DNA of 64,000 nucleotides from a beta proteobacterium MWH-UniP1 (GCA_036362785.1 CP143625.1:1551401-1615400); one strand, 5' to 3'. Positions 9,561 to 18,834 are shown, numbered from the stretch's first letter. The notes: generated from the letters alone by a model not told the origin. Translations and numbers: made by a program.

Positions 9561-10385
9561 TTAGGTCGATTGAAGTGCAGGCGCTGCTTCGATATACCGC
9601 TTCCAGTGTGCGCCCTGTAATGGCGCCGAGGCATCACCAATCAGGGCCTGTAGTGCATCCCGGACCACCTGAAGTTCCTGCCGATACTGGGCATCTGACC
9701 ACTCGCCGCGAATCATGCGAAAGCGGCAATACAGCAAATAGGTGTTGACGACATCGGTCTCGCAATAGGCACGAACGGATTCACCCTTGCCTTCCAGAAA
9801 GGACTGCCAGACCTTGCTGCCGTCTTCACCAAGCTTGCCGGCAAAACCACACAGCCGTGCCAGCCCATCCAATGGCGCAAAGGCACGGTTTTGATAACCC
9901 GACACCACGTCCATGAGATCTAAATGGCGGGTGTGATAACGCGACAGGTAGTTGTTGTATTTGAAGTCGCGATCATCGTCGCCCTGGTCCCAGTAGCGTG
10001 GCGCAGGCACACCCTGAATCAAGGCCCGGTGATGCAGCACTGGCAGATCAAAGCCACCACCATTCCAGCTCACCAGCTGAGGCGTGTGTTTTTCAATCGT
10101 TTTAAAAAACGACCGCAGGCGTGCCACTTCTTCGGCATCACTTGCCCCATGTGAATCGCCCAGACAACGCACTCGAAAGCCTTCGTCGTCACGAAAGGCG
10201 CAGCCAATCACCCAAATACGCTGCAGATAGTGGGGCAGGAAATCACTGCCATGGGATTCCAATCGTGCGGCTTGCACGGCCGCCACACCAGCGGCGTCAT
10301 CGAGTACCGGATCAAAGAAATCAAGCCGCCGCAGGCCGGCAGCATCTGGAATGGTTTCCAGATCAAAGCAAAGAATGGGTGTCAT
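9561..10385 (-). CDS. 3'-5' exonuclease related to the PolB proofreading domain
   Basis: Predicted DnaQ-like exonuclease of the PolB-exo2 family. The 274-residue protein begins with the Exo I motif FDLETIPD (metal-binding Asp and Glu). It has an Exo II-like segment SWNGGGFDLPVL and a late Exo III-type region containing YCETDVVNTYLLY. The RNase H-like fold is inferred from these motifs. Substrate is unknown; family members are usually called predicted polysaccharide-locus or stand-alone exonucleases. It lies between nlpD (5 bases upstream) and rlmD (9 bases downstream), so it is probably cotranscribed with both and occupies the position where rpoS usually stands. Confidence 0.8.
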   Translation of the reverse strand: MTPILCFDLETIPDAAGLRRLDFFDPVLDDAAGVAAVQAARLESHGSDFLPHYLQRIWVIGCAFRDDEGFRVRCLGDSHGASDAEEVARLRSFFKTIEKHTPQLVSWNGGGFDLPVLHHRALIQGVPAPRYWDQGDDDRDFKYNNYLSRYHTRHLDLMDVVSGYQNRAFAPLDGLARLCGFAGKLGEDGSKVWQSFLEGKGESVRAYCETDVVNTYLLYCRFRMIRGEWSDAQYRQELQVVRDALQALIGDASAPLQGAHWKRYIEAAPALQST

Positions 10386-10390
10386 AAGAA

Positions 10391-11302
10391 TTAGCGCTGT
10401 GCCAGAAATTTCAGCGGATCGACCGGCTTACCGGATCGGCGGACTTCAAAGTGAAGTTTGGGAACATCGGAATCTGTTTTGCCCAATTCTGCAATTTTCT
10501 GGCCGCGCTTCACGCTCTGGCCTTCTGACACCAGAATTGATTTGTTGTGGGCATAGGCCGTTAGAAAATCACCATCATGTTTCACAATCACCAAGTTGCC
10601 ATAACCACGCAGACCATTGCCGCTGTAGACCACTCGGCCATCACCTGCGGCTAAGATTGGGTCGCCTTCGGTGCCCGCAAGTGCAATCCCTTTGTAGCCA
10701 GGGTCGGCAAATTGCGTGATCACCTGCCCCTGTGCGGGCCAGGCCAACTGAATTCCATCCGCAGCTTTTGCCGCTGGCGCAGCCGCTGCTGGTGGCGCAG
10801 CCGCTGCTGGTGCCGCAGGCTGCGGGCTTGGTGCTGGTTTTGCTGCCGCCAAGGGGCGAATCTCAGTGGCCTGCTTTGGGTCTGGCGCGCTGCGGGGTGC
10901 GGCCGCAACGCTGGTCGATGCCGGCGGGCGAACCCGTAAGAGCTGATCGACTTCAATCAGATTGGGATTATCGATTTGATTCCATGCGGCAATTTCACGC
11001 CAAGCCACACCGTGGTCTAAAGAAATACCAATCAAAGTATCACCACGGCGTACCCGATAAAAGCCATCGGGTGCCGGTGCAGCCGGTGCGGCGGGTGCGG
11101 CCGCAGCGGCGCTCGGGCTTGATCGTGACATGGCATAGCCCGACTTTGATTTAGAGACTGATCGGCTCTCAACTGGTGCGGGATATTTCGGGGAAGAACA
11201 GCCGGCCACCAAGACCGCTGTCGTGATCGCTGCAACAAGCAGTCCGCCCGATGGATGAAAAGCGTTTTGTTTCAAATTGCAAGATCCCTTACGCAAGAGC
11301 AT
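10391..11302 (-). CDS. nlpD: NlpD-type lipoprotein with LysM and degenerate M23 domains
   Basis: Outer-membrane lipoprotein that in relatives activates the amidase AmiC during septal peptidoglycan splitting. It has a lipobox LVAGC (Cys35), a LysM domain (about 80-125, FYRVRRGDTL), an Ala/Pro-rich linker with a tandem DNA repeat, and a C-terminal LytM domain (about 190-303). The first zinc-binding His of true M23 peptidases is replaced in the GYKGIALAG segment, as in E. coli NlpD, so the domain is probably a non-catalytic activator. The ATG overlaps the pcm stop (TAATG). In most relatives rpoS follows; it is missing here. Confidence 0.92.
   Translation of the reverse strand: MLLRKGSCNLKQNAFHPSGGLLVAAITTAVLVAGCSSPKYPAPVESRSVSKSKSGYAMSRSSPSAAAAAPAAPAAPAPDGFYRVRRGDTLIGISLDHGVAWREIAAWNQIDNPNLIEVDQLLRVRPPASTSVAAAPRSAPDPKQATEIRPLAAAKPAPSPQPAAPAAAAPPAAAAPAAKAADGIQLAWPAQGQVITQFADPGYKGIALAGTEGDPILAAGDGRVVYSGNGLRGYGNLVIVKHDGDFLTAYAHNKSILVSEGQSVKRGQKIAELGKTDSDVPKLHFEVRRSGKPVDPLKFLAQR
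10776..10811. repeat. 18-base tandem repeat in the nlpD linker
   Basis: GGCGCAGCCGCTGCTGGT occurs twice back to back (10776-10793 and 10794-10811). It encodes part of the Ala/Pro-rich spacer between LysM and M23 domains. The repeat is in frame, so a copy change would alter linker length by six residues. Confidence 0.8.
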
Positions 11303-12168
11303 TACTCGGTTCCCCGCAAAACAGGCACGTAACGCACCATATCAAAAGCCTTGGAATCGAATTCAGATTCACCCAGCCGATGGATGACCGTTAAATATTG
11401 TTCGGGCTCGCCAATCGGCGCCACCAGCACGCCCCCAATGGCCAACTGCGCCACCAATTCCTGGGGCAGGCTGACCATGCCAGCAGAACACAAGATCACA
11501 TCAAAGGGGCCGTCTTCTGCCGCCGCAACAAGGCCGTCCCCATAGACTAACTTCAAGTTCGATCGCCGAACGGTTCTCAAGTTCACTCGCGCAAGATCTG
11601 CCAGGGCCTTGATGCGCTCCACCGTGACCACACGATCAAAGCAATGCGACATGACGGCCGCCTGATAACCGCAACCCGACCCAAGTTCCAGGGCCTTGAG
11701 TGGCCGGTTGGGGTCGGTCACCTGTCCCAAGGCGAGTTCAATCACCCGGGCCACAACGAAAGGCTGAGAAATCGTCTGCTGGTGGCCGATGGGCAGGGCA
11801 GTGTCTTCGTAGGCCCGGCTGGCCAGGGCCTCGTCTACAAATTGATGGCGTGGTACTTGGCGCATCGCCGCAAGTACCCTGGGGTGGCGAATGCCCTGCT
11901 GCATGAGCCGCTCTACCATCCGGGCCCGGGTCCGTTCACTCGAGAGCCCAGGATTAATCCAGCCCGTGGGTGGGCGTTTCGGCGTAATGCGCGCCGAAAA
12001 CACTGCTTTTTCAGGGCCACTGCCAGCACCAGGTTTTTCTGTCGACTTACCCCCCCAGCGCGGCTCTAGTGTTGGTGCTTTGACCTCGGTCGTTTTGGTG
12101 CCCAAACGCAGCCCCGGCTGGGATGGCTTAACGGGCCCACGAACCTTGGTCAAATCTTTGTCAGCCAT
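11302..12168 (-). CDS. pcm: Protein-L-isoaspartate O-methyltransferase
   Basis: Repairs isoaspartyl residues in damaged proteins by SAM-dependent methylation. The core (about residues 75-288) shows the PCMT signatures: VPRHQFV, the YEDTALPIGHQQTISQP active-site strip, and the SAM loop LELGSGCGYQAAV. The 288 residues exceed the usual 210-220 because of a basic, Pro/Gly-rich extension of about 75 residues without a recognisable domain. That extension overlaps the surE 3' end by 19 bases. It is the middle gene of surE-pcm-nlpD. Identification is firm; whether the whole extension is translated is less certain. Confidence 0.92.
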   Translation of the reverse strand: MADKDLTKVRGPVKPSQPGLRLGTKTTEVKAPTLEPRWGGKSTEKPGAGSGPEKAVFSARITPKRPPTGWINPGLSSERTRARMVERLMQQGIRHPRVLAAMRQVPRHQFVDEALASRAYEDTALPIGHQQTISQPFVVARVIELALGQVTDPNRPLKALELGSGCGYQAAVMSHCFDRVVTVERIKALADLARVNLRTVRRSNLKLVYGDGLVAAAEDGPFDVILCSAGMVSLPQELVAQLAIGGVLVAPIGEPEQYLTVIHRLGESEFDSKAFDMVRYVPVLRGTE

Positions 12169-12896
12169 TGGCCGACCTCATCAATGGCATACGGGTCCCC
12201 AAGATCAACACGCAAAGGCGTGACAGAGACGCAGGACTGATTCAATGCATAGAAGTCTGTGCCGGGGCTTGCATCGCGCTGGCCACCCGGTGGGCCCACC
12301 CAATAGACTTTTTCACCCCGGGGCGACACAGCAGTCTCAACCGGCTGCGCCACATGGCGCCGACCAAGGCGGGTGAGTTCATAGCCCCGAATGTCTCCAA
12401 CCGGCACAGCAGGAATATTGACGTTTAAAAGCCTGGGCATTGAAAAAGGCGAGGCCAATGCATGGGCCACCACACGTTTGGCAACATCGACTGCCGTATC
12501 AAGATGCTCAAACCCACGGCTTGCCAGCGAAAAAGCAATGGCGGGAATGCCCAGCAGATAGCCCTCCATGGCCGCTGCAACCGTGCCCGAATACAGGGTG
12601 TCTTCGGCAAGGTTTGCCGAATTGTTAATTCCTGACACCACCAAGTCCGGGCGGTCGGGCAAAAATCCGGTTACCGCAACGTGCACACAATCAGTGGGCG
12701 TGCCATTGACGTAATAAAAACCATTGGCCGACTGACGCACATAAAGTGGCCGATCAAGTGTGAGAGAGTTTGAAGCACCGCTGCGGTCGGCCTCGGGGGC
12801 CACTACCGTGACCTGACCAAAGGCGGCCATGGCCTGGGCCAATGCAGCAATGCCCGGGGAGAAGTAGCCATCATCATTCGAAACAAGAATTCGCAT
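12150..12896 (-). CDS. surE: 5'/3'-nucleotidase SurE
   Basis: Metal-dependent nucleoside monophosphate phosphatase linked to stationary-phase survival. The 248-residue product starts with the metal site MRILVSNDDGYFSPG. It also has SGINNSANLAEDTLYSGTVAAAMEG and PTDCVHVA, all diagnostic for SurE. It is full length. It leads the surE-pcm-nlpD series, overlapping pcm by 19 bases, with a 33-base gap to the upstream CBS-domain gene. Confidence 0.95.
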   Translation of the reverse strand: MRILVSNDDGYFSPGIAALAQAMAAFGQVTVVAPEADRSGASNSLTLDRPLYVRQSANGFYYVNGTPTDCVHVAVTGFLPDRPDLVVSGINNSANLAEDTLYSGTVAAAMEGYLLGIPAIAFSLASRGFEHLDTAVDVAKRVVAHALASPFSMPRLLNVNIPAVPVGDIRGYELTRLGRRHVAQPVETAVSPRGEKVYWVGPPGGQRDASPGTDFYALNQSCVSVTPLRVDLGDPYAIDEVGQWLTKI

Positions 12897-12929
12897 TAAA
12901 CAATTTCCATAGCAGCGGACCGCGACAGT

Positions 12930-13406
12930 TTATTTCGTCTCGCCATCTTCTTGCGGCCAGTCGCGGATATAGGCCTTGAGCATTTTGTTTTCGAACCCCT
13001 GCATGTCCAAGACCGCCCGCGCCACGTCGTGAAAGGACACCACACCAAGAAGGGTTGTGTTCTCCATCACGGGCAGATAGCGCTCGTGAGAATCGACCAT
13101 CATCTTGCGCAGAGTGTCCACATCCATATCCGGATTGGCCACGGTAGGTGTTGGGTTCATCACCTCGCCCACGGTAAAGGCTGACACCGGCGGTGTTGGC
13201 CCAGAGCGATTTTCCGCTTGGCGCTTGGCCAAAATACGAATGACTTCGCGAAAGGTCAGCATGCCAGCAAGCTTGCCATCTGACATAACCACGATCGAAC
13301 CAAGGTCGTGCTCGGCCATCACCATGACTGCAGTGGCCAGAGACTCCTCTGGCCCAAGTGTGTAAAGGGCCTTGCCTTTGACCTCTAGAATTTTGCTGAC
13401 CTTCAT
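12930..13406 (-). CDS. Two-CBS-domain protein
   Basis: Small cytosolic protein of 158 residues made of a Bateman pair of CBS domains (about 8-65 and 80-140). Such domains bind adenosyl nucleotides and act as sensors, but the partner is not identifiable here. Characteristic strands are SIVVMSDGKLAGMLT in the first domain and RYLPVMENTTLLGVVS in the second. Stand-alone versions are common in Burkholderiales. Its start overlaps the yihY stop by 4 bases, so the two are probably translated together. Confidence 0.85.
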   Translation of the reverse strand: MKVSKILEVKGKALYTLGPEESLATAVMVMAEHDLGSIVVMSDGKLAGMLTFREVIRILAKRQAENRSGPTPPVSAFTVGEVMNPTPTVANPDMDVDTLRKMMVDSHERYLPVMENTTLLGVVSFHDVARAVLDMQGFENKMLKAYIRDWPQEDGETK

Positions 13407-14266
13407 GTTTTGTCTCCCGTGGTCTTTTTACTGACGGAAATCCTAGCACTGACTGCCCGCCAGCTCGGCAGAATCGAGGCCAACAGGGCCCCCGCCAGAA
13501 ACACCCACCAGGTCAAATAGGTCCAGATCAACAACGCGGGAATCGCCGCCAGTGGGCCATAGACCTGCTGATAGGTCGGTACCGCCGTAAAGTACCCTAG
13601 AAAAACTTCCCGCGCGATCTCGGACAAGACTGCTCCGGCCAGCGCACCCATCAGCGCATCGCGCCAGCGGACCTCGACATTGGGAATCCACCGGTAACAC
13701 AGGGCAAAGGCCGCCACGGTCAGTCCAAGATTGACCAGATCCCACCACTCAACACCAAGAAAGCCCGAACTCATGCCGCGCTTTCCACCCGCCAGCACAA
13801 TGGCAAGCGATGCACCAGCACCCACAAGAATCGGCCCCAAAATTAAAGCCATCCAATAAATTGAAATGCGGTGCAAAAGCGGCCTTGGTTTTCGGACACG
13901 CCAAATCAGGTTTAAGGTGCGATCCAGGGTCAGCATCATGATCGTTGCTGTCACCAACAAAAAACCAATACCAATTAAGGATAGTGTTCTGGCTTTGGCA
14001 ATGAACTGATTGATATAGCGATAAATCATGGTGGCAAAACCATCGGGCAGCAGGTTTTGCACCACCAGCAGCTGCACGGCTTCCAGAATTTTGGAAAAAA
14101 TTGGAAACGACGCCAACGTGGCAAAGGCCAGCGTGAGCAACGGCACCATCGCCAGCAAAGAGATAAAGCTCAGGCTTGCCGCAGTCTGCCCAAGTCGAAG
14201 TTCTCGCTCACGGGCCGCCATGGCCCGCACAAAATACGCCAGGTTCAATTTGAGTTGGGTCGACAT
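13403..14266 (-). CDS. YihY/virulence factor BrkB family membrane protein
   Basis: Integral inner-membrane protein of 287 residues with about six transmembrane helices, starting after a basic N terminus containing RERELRLGQTAASLSF. Family features include the loop MLTLDRTLNLIWRVRKPRP and the later YRWIPNVEVRWRDALMGA. The biochemical role is unknown; the old RNase BN name for this family was a misassignment. It is divergent from wrbA with a 43-base gap, and the yihY/wrbA/DUF2069 neighbourhood is common in Burkholderiales. Confidence 0.88.
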   Translation of the reverse strand: MSTQLKLNLAYFVRAMAARERELRLGQTAASLSFISLLAMVPLLTLAFATLASFPIFSKILEAVQLLVVQNLLPDGFATMIYRYINQFIAKARTLSLIGIGFLLVTATIMMLTLDRTLNLIWRVRKPRPLLHRISIYWMALILGPILVGAGASLAIVLAGGKRGMSSGFLGVEWWDLVNLGLTVAAFALCYRWIPNVEVRWRDALMGALAGAVLSEIAREVFLGYFTAVPTYQQVYGPLAAIPALLIWTYLTWWVFLAGALLASILPSWRAVSARISVSKKTTGDKT

Positions 14267-14279
14267 GCGCCTATCATAA

Positions 14280-14903
<624 letters not shown>

Positions 14904-15302
14904 GTGAATTCCACCGCAACACCTTTGGCCCAGATCACTGTGCCCAAGCCATGGCCAGTGCTCACAACAGTCTTGGCAGTGGCATTGATTGTGTTTGGTC
15001 TGGCATGGGAACTCGTGTTGGACCCAATCCGGCCAGGCGGCTCTTGGCTGGCGATTAAAGTCCTGCCTCTTGTCTTTGCGCTGCGTGGCCTATGGGCGGG
15101 CAAGATGTACACCTTTAAATGGATGTCACTGCTGGTCTGGCTCTATGTGGGCGAGGCACTCGTTCGAATTGTTGGTTTGTCGGAAACTGAACGGCTGCTG
15201 GCCTGGAATAGCCTGGCCATATCAGTTGCGTTATCGGTCGCCGTGCTCATAGGCGCCCGCGCCCAGATCAAACTCGCGACATTAGCTGCTGATAGAGCTT
15301 AA
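14904..15302 (+). CDS. DUF2069 family small membrane protein
   Basis: A 132-residue protein with four hydrophobic segments (about 20-37, 45-62, 68-88, 100-122). The LPLVFALRGLWAGKMYTFKW stretch matches my recollection of the DUF2069 family, which has no known function. It begins at a GTG directly after the wrbA stop. Its last 35 bases overlap the 3' end of dusA on the other strand. Confidence 0.75.
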   Translation: MNSTATPLAQITVPKPWPVLTTVLAVALIVFGLAWELVLDPIRPGGSWLAIKVLPLVFALRGLWAGKMYTFKWMSLLVWLYVGEALVRIVGLSETERLLAWNSLAISVALSVAVLIGARAQIKLATLAADRA

Positions 15303-16254
15303 GCGGGCCCACCTGCCCTTCACAGATTTCACGGCGCCAGACCCGTGCACCCGGCTGGCCGTGAAAGAGCCCATGCCAATGTCGTGTCATGTGTTTGGGT
15401 GGCACGCCCAGGCGCACCTGTTTCTGAAAGTAATCTTCTAGTGGCGGCAAAATATCAGCACGTTGTTTGGGTGATGCATCAGCAAACGCATTGCTGATCC
15501 ACTGATCAATCTCATGCAACACCCACGGATCGTGATAGGCCGCACGGCCAAGCATCACACCATCCACGGCAGGCAACGCACCATCGGCCGCCATTAATTC
15601 GACAACCTGCGCCAGGCCATGAATGCCGCCATTGGCCACAATGATCGCTTCTGGAAAATCTTGTTTTAACTGCCGCACCACCGACATGTTGAGCGGGGGA
15701 ATCTCACGGTTTTCCTTGGGGCTTAAGCCCTTCAGAATCGCCGATCGGGCATGAACAATAAATACCCGACAGCCCACATCAAAGAGCCGCCCAACAAAAT
15801 CACGCACAAAGCCATAGTCGTTTTGATCATCAACACCAATCCGGTGTTTGACCGTAACCGGAATATCCACCGCATCTTGCATGGCCCGTACACCATCGGC
15901 CACCAAATCTGGCTCTCGCATCAAACAGGCCCCAAAGGCGCCGCGCTGCACGCGCTCACTGGGGCAGCCGCAATTTAAATTGATTTCATCGTAGCCCCAC
16001 TGGGCACCAACTTTAGCGGCCTTGGCCAAGTCATCGGGTTCGCTTCCACCAAGCTGCAAGGCCACCGGATGTTCTGCTGCGTTGAAATCCAAGAGTCGAT
16101 TCAAATCACCGTGCAGAATTGCACCGGTGGTAATCATCTCGGTATAGAGCAATGCACTCGGTGCGATCAGCCGGTGAAAGAACCGGCAATGCCGATCGGT
16201 CCAGTCCATCATCGGCGCCACACAGAGCCGATAAGAATCCCGCGTCAGAGCCAC
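15268..16254 (-). CDS. dusA: tRNA-dihydrouridine(20/20a) synthase DusA
   Basis: FMN-dependent reductase that makes dihydrouridine in the D-loop of tRNAs. The 328-residue product shows the DusA pattern: VAPMMDWTDRHCR, the catalytic Cys in GAFGACLM, NLNCGCPSERVQ, VKHRIGVDD, and HARSAILKGLSPKENREIPPL. These distinguish it from the DusB at 56.9 kb. It follows the HDAC-family gene by 21 bases and converges on the DUF2069 gene with a 35-base overlap. Confidence 0.93.
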   Translation of the reverse strand: MALTRDSYRLCVAPMMDWTDRHCRFFHRLIAPSALLYTEMITTGAILHGDLNRLLDFNAAEHPVALQLGGSEPDDLAKAAKVGAQWGYDEINLNCGCPSERVQRGAFGACLMREPDLVADGVRAMQDAVDIPVTVKHRIGVDDQNDYGFVRDFVGRLFDVGCRVFIVHARSAILKGLSPKENREIPPLNMSVVRQLKQDFPEAIIVANGGIHGLAQVVELMAADGALPAVDGVMLGRAAYHDPWVLHEIDQWISNAFADASPKQRADILPPLEDYFQKQVRLGVPPKHMTRHWHGLFHGQPGARVWRREICEGQVGPLKLYQQLMSRV

Positions 16255-16275
16255 CGCGTTAAATTGCCCCGGGCC

Positions 16276-17199
16276 TTAGCCCGACAGCAAGGCATCCACA
16301 TGGTGGGCCACACCGCGGGCCAGGGCCTCCACGTGATAGCCGCCCTCGAGCGACGACACAATGCGGCCGTCACAAGTCTTTCTTGCGACCTTCACCAGCT
16401 GCTCCGATAACCATGCATAGTCTTGGTCAGTCCATAACAAGTGGCTCATGTCGTCTTCACGGTGGGCATCAAACCCAGCAGAGACCAAGATCAACTCCGG
16501 CTGAAAGGCTTCAATCGCCGGTAGCCACTGAAACTGCACCGCCTCGCGCATGGCCGTGCCGTCGCTATAGGCTTCAAGTGGCACATTGAGCATATTGCTG
16601 CCCATGGGGATATCGCCTGTGAACGGATAGATCGCACTTTCAAAAGTCGATACCATGAAGACCCGCTCTTCATTGGCGAAGATCTCTTCTGTGCCGTTGC
16701 CATGGTGCACATCAAAGTCAACAATCACAATTCGCTTCAGGCCATGCACTTCCATGGCATGTGCTGCGGCCACTGCAATATTGTTAAAGAAACAAAACCC
16801 CATCACGGCATTGCGCTCGGCATGATGGCCAGGGGGGCGGACCGCACAAAAGGCATTGCGGGCCTTGCCGGCCAACACAAGATCTACCGCCTGGATCACT
16901 GCGCCCGCCGCCAAGTAGCCGGCATTAAGTGTGTGGGGGTTCATGGCGGTGTCTGGGTCCAGCGCCTGATAGGGCTTGTCTTTTGGCGAGGCCGCCACCA
17001 GCCGATCCAGGTGGTCCATGGTGTGGACCCGCAGAATCGCCTCGTCACTGGCGTGGGTGGGCTCGTGCATGTCCAAAAGGGGCAGCAGCCCCTTACGGGT
17101 CAGGTGGTCATGGATGGCCCACAGCCGCTCGGGCGACTCGGGGTGATGGGGCCCCATCTCGTGCTTAAAGAAAGCGGGGTGCGAAAAAAAAGCCGTCAT
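16276..17199 (-). CDS. Histone deacetylase-fold amidohydrolase
   Basis: Zinc-dependent deacetylase of the HDAC/AcuC/acetylpolyamine amidohydrolase superfamily; bacterial members deacetylate small molecules or proteins. The 307-residue product has HPESPERL near the N terminus, the tandem His of RPPGHHAERNAVMGFCFFNN, and the zinc ligands of VDFDVHHGNGT. It also has the late SAGFDAHREDDMSHL and LEGGYH motifs. All expected catalytic residues are present. The natural substrate is not known. It is probably cotranscribed with dusA. Confidence 0.88.
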   Translation of the reverse strand: MTAFFSHPAFFKHEMGPHHPESPERLWAIHDHLTRKGLLPLLDMHEPTHASDEAILRVHTMDHLDRLVAASPKDKPYQALDPDTAMNPHTLNAGYLAAGAVIQAVDLVLAGKARNAFCAVRPPGHHAERNAVMGFCFFNNIAVAAAHAMEVHGLKRIVIVDFDVHHGNGTEEIFANEERVFMVSTFESAIYPFTGDIPMGSNMLNVPLEAYSDGTAMREAVQFQWLPAIEAFQPELILVSAGFDAHREDDMSHLLWTDQDYAWLSEQLVKVARKTCDGRIVSSLEGGYHVEALARGVAHHVDALLSG

Positions 17200-17277
17200 A
17201 GCTTTAGTTTACGATAAGGCCCTGCCCACGCTCGACATGTAGGCGTGGCCTATCTTGGATATAGATCAAGGTTTCCC

Positions 17278-17353
17278 GCCTCCGTAGCTCAGTGGATAGA
17301 GCATCCCCCTCCTAAGGGGAGGGTCGCACGTTCGATTCGTGTCGGAGGCGCCA
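17278..17353 (+). tRNA. tRNA-Arg (anticodon CCU)
   Basis: Full cloverleaf: acceptor GCCTCCG pairs with CGGAGGC (17343-17349), D arm GCTC...GAGC, anticodon stem TCCCC/GGGGA with loop CTCCTAA (anticodon CCT), T arm GCACG-TTCGATT-CGTGT, discriminator G and encoded CCA. It reads the rare AGG codon. Confidence 0.96.
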
Positions 17354-17374
17354 GTTATTTGCAGCGCCGACTGA

Positions 17375-17902
17375 TTAAACCGAGACCGGCACCCGCACGT
17401 GATCCGGCCCCACCAGATAGAGATCGTCGGTGTACTGGCTTGGTGGCTCGCGATTTAACTCCACACCGTTATAGCCAACACCCACCAGGCAGCGGAAGCT
17501 GCCATCTGGCACTGCGACTTCGCCCGTTAAAAACTGTAATTTCTCGGGGCTGAATCGGCCTTTAATGTCGAGCCCCCAGAAGGCTTCCGGTGTCCAGGTG
17601 TCTCTGACCAAGTAATACCCCTTGGGGTTAGACACGGCATGCCGCACCACCGGTGCTGGGCATTTGCCCAGGATCTGAATCGCCAGGTCAGTCCGGTCTT
17701 TGCCATTGACCTGCACTTGAAAATTAAGGGCATCCACGTCAAACGTGAACCCGTAGAGCAGGGTCTGAGACATCAGGTCTTCTTCCAGTGAAGCCCACGC
17801 CTTGCTGTGTCGACCATCTTTTTTAATTTGGTTGTACTGGGCTTTGGTGATCTCCATGATCATGATGTCGCACTCAAAGCCTTTAACGATGACTTTACTC
17901 AT
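17375..17902 (-). CDS. Unrecognised 175-residue protein
   Basis: I do not recognise this protein. It lacks a signal peptide and membrane segments and begins with strand-like MSKVIVKGFECDIMIMEITKAQ. It then reads as a mixed alpha/beta soluble protein with several Trp-containing stretches (TWTPEAFWGLD) and a Pro-rich C terminus. Codon use looks like its neighbours. It sits alone between tRNA-Arg (21 bases away) and cysM (29 bases upstream in its own direction), so it could be transcribed from within the cysM side. The frame is convincing because of its length and codon pattern; the function is unknown. Confidence 0.6.
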   Translation of the reverse strand: MSKVIVKGFECDIMIMEITKAQYNQIKKDGRHSKAWASLEEDLMSQTLLYGFTFDVDALNFQVQVNGKDRTDLAIQILGKCPAPVVRHAVSNPKGYYLVRDTWTPEAFWGLDIKGRFSPEKLQFLTGEVAVPDGSFRCLVGVGYNGVELNREPPSQYTDDLYLVGPDHVRVPVSV

Positions 17903-17931
17903 AGCAAATTTGTTTAGTCAGAAATAAATGA

Positions 17932-18834
17932 TTAACCAGGGAAAATGCCCGTTGAAAGATAACGATCACCACGATCGCAGACAATGAACACGATTCTTGC
18001 GTTTTGCACTTCTTGTGCGATTCGCAATGCAATCACTGCTGCACCGGCTGCCGAAACGCCACAGAACAAGCCTTCTTCTTTCGCCAAACGGCGCGTCATC
18101 TCTTCGGCCTCTTGCTGTGACACTTCTTCAATGCGATCAATAAACGCCTTTTGCCGAATGGGTGGGATGTAATCGGGCGACCACTTCCGGATACCAGGAA
18201 TCGACGATCCATCGCTTGGCTGCGCCCCCACAATCACCACATTCGGGTTGCGCTCCTTTAAGTAACGAGACACACCAGTAATCGTTCCCGTAGTACCCAT
18301 TGCCGAAATAAAGTGGGTGACGGTGCCATTGGTCTGCTGCCAAATCTCTGGCCCGGTGGTCTCGTAGTGCGAGATCCAGTTATCGTCATTGGAAAACTGA
18401 TTCAAGACCTTGCCCTTGCCATCGCGCTCCATCTGGTCGGCCAGGTCGCGGGCGCCTTCCATGCCCTGGGCCTGGGTGACCAGAATCAGTTCGGCACCAA
18501 AGGCCTTCATGGTCTGGCGGCGCTCTAGCGACAGGTTATCCGGCATGATGAGCACCATGCGATAGCCGCGCATGGCCGCAGCCATGGCCAATGCAATACC
18601 CGTGTTGCCGCTGGTCGCCTCGATCAGCGTGTCGCCGGGTTTGATCTCGCCGCGGGCTTCCGCCCGCGCAATCATCCAAACCGCAGGCCGGTCTTTGACC
18701 GAACCAGCTGGGTTATTGCCTTCTAGCTTGCCCAGCAAAATATTGCCGCGCGTGCGGTTCACTTCCCCTGCGATCCGATCAAAGCGGACCAGGGGCGTGT
18801 CGCCAACCGACTCTTCTAAGGTTTTGTAGTTCAT
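17932..18834 (-). CDS. cysM: Cysteine synthase B
   Basis: PLP enzyme that makes L-cysteine from O-acetylserine with sulfide or thiosulfate. The 300-residue product carries the CysM form of the lysine motif, EGNNPAGSVKDRPA, the PLP phosphate loop EATSGNTGIALA, and the late CGVSAAGAAVIA segment. The EGNNPAG spelling and shorter length favour CysM over CysK. Its ATG overlaps the oxyR stop (ATGA), so translation is probably coupled to the peroxide regulator. Confidence 0.93.
   Translation of the reverse strand: MNYKTLEESVGDTPLVRFDRIAGEVNRTRGNILLGKLEGNNPAGSVKDRPAVWMIARAEARGEIKPGDTLIEATSGNTGIALAMAAAMRGYRMVLIMPDNLSLERRQTMKAFGAELILVTQAQGMEGARDLADQMERDGKGKVLNQFSNDDNWISHYETTGPEIWQQTNGTVTHFISAMGTTGTITGVSRYLKERNPNVVIVGAQPSDGSSIPGIRKWSPDYIPPIRQKAFIDRIEEVSQQEAEEMTRRLAKEEGLFCGVSAAGAAVIALRIAQEVQNARIVFIVCDRGDRYLSTGIFPG

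Noticed and set aside
12874..13449. Minus-strand frame of 191 codons overlapping the CBS gene
   Set aside because: The alternative frame has low-complexity Gly/Arg/Ser content and no domain, while the CBS frame shows clear motifs.
17221..17277. Possible promoter before tRNA-Arg (TCGACA and TATAGA)
   Set aside because: Spacing of 22 bases is too long for a sigma-70 promoter; no better pair was found.
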